From Moraxellaceae bacterium (GTDB taxonomy: Bacteria; Pseudomonadota; Gammaproteobacteria; Pseudomonadales; Moraxellaceae), in contig DPJB01000038.1 of NCBI GenBank assembly GCA_003543245.1, positions 1-16,624 on the forward strand: 16,624 nucleotides of DNA, written 5' to 3'. This document shows, piece after piece, positions 14,679 through 16,624 of the stretch. The stretch's first letter is position 1, and every line of letters begins with the position of its first letter. The notes below the pieces were generated by a model. It had not been told where the DNA came from. It made no database searches and worked only from the letters and a program-made list of their open reading frames with translations. The translations under genes and the position numbers were made by a program.

Positions 14679-14879
14679 TTATTTCTCGTCGTCCAGATCG
14701 AAGTCGAAGTCGCGCAGCTTGCGCTGCAGGCGGCGCTCCTCAAGGAGCTCGTCAATCACCCGACGTTTGGTAAGGGAATTCTTGACGGCATTGGCCTTTG
14801 CCACTTCGTCATTGTCTGTCTCACCGTTTTCCTCGAATCCGTCTTCCAATTCCAGATCGTCCGATTTGGCTGCTGCCAT
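14679..14879 (-). CDS. Small acidic protein, PA3496-like
   Basis: This 66-residue hypothetical protein is very rich in Asp and Glu. Its C-terminal half is a predicted amphipathic helix (KRRVIDELLEERRLQRKLRDFDFDLDD). There is no signal peptide or membrane segment. It resembles the short conserved proteins of Pseudomonas relatives called PA3496 family ('putative envelope integrity'), mainly through the basic-acidic RRxxDxxLEERRLxRxLxDFDFDL-like end; I place it there from memory only. Coding status is well supported by an AGAGG ribosome-binding site 5 bases before ATG 14879, a clean TTTACA-17-TATATA promoter upstream, and terminators on both sides. The function is unknown. Confidence 0.78.
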   Translation of the reverse strand: MAAAKSDDLELEDGFEENGETDNDEVAKANAVKNSLTKRRVIDELLEERRLQRKLRDFDFDLDDEK

Positions 14880-14916
14880 GGGAACCTCTTAAACAAGGAA
14901 TCTCACTGTTCGCGGG

Positions 14917-14945
14917 TATATACGTGAAAGAACGAAGGCTGTAAA
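14917..14945 (-). promoter_or_regulatory. Predicted promoter of the PA3496-like gene
   Basis: On the - strand, TTTACA (14945-14940) and TATATA (14922-14917) are exactly 17 bases apart. The start would be near 14910, about 30 nt before the ATG at 14879. Confidence 0.65.
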
Positions 14946-14967
14946 GCTGCGACAGAATCAGCGCATC

Positions 14968-15000
14968 AAAAAAAACGGCCGGTACAAGACCGGCCGTTTT
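14968..15000 (-). terminator. Rho-independent terminator of the HU-like gene
   Basis: AAAACGGCCGGT (14972-14983), loop ACAAG, ACCGGCCGTTTT (14989-15000). On the - strand the stem is followed by a run of eight T. It lies 23 bp after the stop codon of the HU-like gene. Confidence 0.93.
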
Positions 15001-15022
15001 CAGAAGGGAGTGTTACCTGAAA

Positions 15023-15550
15023 TCAGGCAGCAAAATCCTTCAGTTTCTTCAACGGGCGAATCTTCACAGCGTTGCTGGCCGGCTTGGCCTTGAACACGGT
15101 TTCTTCACCAGTGAAAGGATTGATGCCCTTGCGAGCCTTGGTTGCCGGCTTGCGCACAACCAGGATCTTGAACAGGCCAGGCATGGTGAAGGAACCGGCA
15201 GCATTCTTCTTCACGTGGCGCTCGATAACGGCGGACAGCTCGTCAAGAACGGCAGACACCTGCTTCTTGGTCAGCTCGGTAGCTTCAGACAGCTCAACCA
15301 GCAACTGGGTCTTGCTGAAAGCGGTGGCCACAGCGGCACCCGGCTTCTTGGCTACCGGCTTGGCAGCAGGCTTTGCAGCAACCGGCTTCTTGGCCGGGGC
15401 CTTTGCAGCTGGCTTGGCGGCAGGCTTTGCAGCTGCTTTCTTGACAGGGGCTTTGGCGGCGGGAGCTTTGGCAGCAGGTTTGGCGGGGGCTTTGGCAACG
15501 GGCTTCTTTGGTGCGGCTTTGGTGGCAGTCGTCTTCTTGGTTACGGCCAT
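15023..15550 (-). CDS. HU-family nucleoid protein with N-terminal histone H1-like tail
   Basis: This 175-residue DNA-binding protein has two parts. Residues 1-75 are a low-complexity tail of about one-quarter lysine with alanine and proline, in irregular PAAKAPAKK / KPVAK type repeats, like histone H1 C-termini. Residues about 78-172 are an HU/IHF-type domain (FSKTQLLVELSEATELTKKQV, SFTMPGLFKILVVRKPATKARKGINPFTGEE); the beta-arm segment RKGINPFTGEE is characteristic. It should bind and bend DNA in the nucleoid, with the tail adding non-specific contacts. In mycobacterial HupB the tail is C-terminal, so this is the reverse order. AGGAAG lies 7 bases before ATG 15550. The gene has its own promoter and strong terminator. 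The opposite-strand frame at 15072-15569 is a shadow of the repeats. Confidence 0.9.
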   Translation of the reverse strand: MAVTKKTTATKAAPKKPVAKAPAKPAAKAPAAKAPVKKAAAKPAAKPAAKAPAKKPVAAKPAAKPVAKKPGAAVATAFSKTQLLVELSEATELTKKQVSAVLDELSAVIERHVKKNAAGSFTMPGLFKILVVRKPATKARKGINPFTGEETVFKAKPASNAVKIRPLKKLKDFAA

Positions 15551-15657
15551 TATGTGTCTTCCTATCTGAGAGAGAATCCAGGTCAGGCGCTCAGCCGGCG
15601 GCTCGGCATGGCGCTTTGTTCAGCTGTACAGCAGAAAAGCATCTGAACTGGCTTGGA

Positions 15658-15686
15658 TATATAGGGGATTTAGGATTGCCCAGCAA
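15658..15686 (-). promoter_or_regulatory. Predicted promoter of the HU-like gene
   Basis: On the - strand, TTGCTG (15686-15681) and TATATA (15663-15658) are 17 bases apart. Transcription would start near 15651, giving a leader of about 100 nt. The -35 hexamer is identical to that of sodB. Confidence 0.6.
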
Positions 15687-15847
15687 TAGCATTTCCACCA
15701 AAAACGCCGGGTTTTACAGGCTTTTTATCAAAAACATGGCAGATACGGCCGTTTAACCGGGAAACTCCCGGTAATCCGACATCCCCAGCGCCGACAAGTT
15801 GCTGCGATTCCTTTCACTACCTGCTGCCGTAACCGGCCGGCTGTGGC

Positions 15848-15853
15848 TATAAT
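15848..15853 (+). promoter_or_regulatory. Predicted -10 element of aspS
   Basis: A perfect TATAAT lies 64 bp before the aspS start. The -35 position is weak (TGCCGT at 15825-15830, 17 bases upstream). Confidence 0.5.
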
Positions 15854-15917
15854 CGCTCCCCTTTGGAGACCGTACGGGACATGCCCGCACGGCCGGATGA
15901 TTCGGGGCAGAAACACC

Positions 15918-16624
15918 ATGATGCGCACCCACTACTGTGGCGAACTGAACGAACAACACATCGACCAGACCATTACGCTTGCGGGCTGGGTCCATCGTCG
16001 TCGAGACCATGGCGGCGTGATTTTCCTGGACATGCGCGACCGCGACGGTCTGGTGCAGGTAGTGATCGACCCGGACACCCCTGAAGCATTTGCACAGGCC
16101 GACAAGTCCCGTTCCGAATACGTGCTGAAAATCACCGGCCGTGTGCGCAAACGTTATGCCGGCACCGAAAACCCGAACATGCCTACCGGCATGATTGAAG
16201 TACTGGGCAAGGACATCGAGATCCTGGCCGAGTCCGAAACGCCACCTTTCCCCCTGAACGACGACTTCACCAACGTTGGCGAAGAAGTTCGTCTGAAGTA
16301 CCGCTTCCTCGACATGCGTCGTCCGGAAATGCTGGAACGCATGCGCTTCCGTTCAAAAGTCACCTCGAAGATCCGCACCTATCTCGACAAGCACGGCTTC
16401 CTCGATGTGGAAACACCGGTGCTCACCCGTGCCACACCCGAAGGTGCCCGTGATTACCTGGTGCCATCCCGCACCCAGCCGGGCTCTTTCTTCGCCCTGC
16501 CCCAGTCCCCCCAGCTGTTCAAGCAGTTGCTGATGGTGTCGGGCTTTGACCGCTACTATCAGATTGCCAAGTGCTTCCGTGACGAAGACCTGCGCGCTGA
16601 CCGCCAGCCGGAGTTCACCCAGAT
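15918..16624 (+). CDS. aspS: Aspartyl-tRNA synthetase (5' part, runs off window)
   Basis: Class IIb synthetase that charges tRNA with aspartate; about the first 235 of roughly 590 residues are present. The N-terminal OB-fold anticodon-binding domain is clear (LAGWVHRRRDHGGVIFLDMRDRDG), then FPLNDD and RYRFLDMRRPEM-like sequence (here KYRFLDMRRPEM). Class II motif 1 follows (FLDVETPVLTRATPEGARDYLVPSR), then ALPQSPQLFKQLLM and motif 2 (FRDEDLRADRQPEFTQ). I chose the first of two adjacent ATGs (15918) because the protein then begins MMRTHYCG, as in Pseudomonas. With this numbering, position 31 is His and position 82 is Gly, the pair linked to relaxed (tRNA-Asp and tRNA-Asn) specificity. The ribosome-binding site is weak (GGGGC 10 bases upstream). 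The window ends mid-gene; no frameshift is seen. Confidence 0.97.
   Translation, partial: MMRTHYCGELNEQHIDQTITLAGWVHRRRDHGGVIFLDMRDRDGLVQVVIDPDTPEAFAQADKSRSEYVLKITGRVRKRYAGTENPNMPTGMIEVLGKDIEILAESETPPFPLNDDFTNVGEEVRLKYRFLDMRRPEMLERMRFRSKVTSKIRTYLDKHGFLDVETPVLTRATPEGARDYLVPSRTQPGSFFALPQSPQLFKQLLMVSGFDRYYQIAKCFRDEDLRADRQPEFTQ

Larger units (their letters stand above)
15551..15917. other. Divergent intergenic region, HU-like gene / aspS
   Basis: These 367 bp hold no credible gene. They contain the HU-like gene promoter (15658-15686, - strand), the aspS -10 (15848-15853), a palindrome GCTGTACAGC in the HU leader near 15623-15632, and a perfect hairpin ACCGGGA-AAC-TCCCGGT at 15756-15772. A stretch rich in A and T runs (15690-15740) lies between the promoters. 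Confidence 0.65.

Noticed and set aside
15072..15569. Ala/Gly/Leu-rich open frame opposite the HU-like gene
   Set aside because: It is the complement of the Lys/Ala/Pro repeat codons, which rarely give stops on the other strand; no ribosome-binding site or family match.
1..16624. CRISPR arrays, insertion sequences, prophage genes, tRNA or rRNA genes
   Set aside because: I looked for regular repeats, transposase or integrase motifs and tRNA-like folds on both strands and saw none.

Overview
The window is ordinary chromosomal DNA of a gammaproteobacterium, moderately GC-rich and gene-dense. No phage, insertion sequence, tRNA, rRNA or CRISPR is visible. Three things place it near the Pseudomonas/marine Oceanospirillales branch: a family I lipase with its dedicated foldase, a RegB/RegA (RoxS/RoxR) redox two-component pair, and an AspRS that begins MMRTHYCG as in Pseudomonas. 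An Alcanivorax-like genome is my best guess, but I cannot prove it from this sequence.

Layout, left to right. (1) ppiB and lpxH form a + strand pair ending at a bidirectional terminator near 1500. (2) On the - strand, the lipase gene (2693-3601) is followed by its foldase gene (1528-2562); a 30-bp perfect palindrome with a T-run lies between them. (3) A solitary Y-family DNA polymerase on the + strand sits behind a near-perfect LexA operator. The operator shows that the usual 'longest ORF' start is too early. (4) miaE (-) converges on the polymerase gene and shares the CTAG that holds both stop codons. (5) On the + strand come a lipid A type acyltransferase with a small flavodoxin-like gene, a 700-residue acetyl-CoA hydrolase/transferase family protein, a DUF523-DUF1722 (TudS-like) protein, and a DedA membrane protein. 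(6) The - strand from 13829 to 11404 is a tight operon: redox sensor kinase, response regulator, greB. Upstream, behind its own terminator, is sodB. (7) Further - strand genes are a small acidic PA3496-like protein and an HU-type nucleoid protein with an N-terminal Lys/Ala/Pro tail. (8) aspS starts on the + strand and runs off the window end.

Themes. Envelope and lipid functions (lpxH, acyltransferase, dedA, lipase/foldase) are interleaved with redox and stress functions (sodB, RegBA, flavodoxin-like protein, SOS polymerase, TudS-like Fe-S protein, diiron MiaE). The strongest sequence-level findings are: the LexA operator and corrected polymerase start; the lipA/foldase intercistronic terminator; the regB-regA-greB overlap; and the AspRS residues His31/Gly82, which predict a non-discriminating enzyme. 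I found no clearly undescribed multi-gene system.
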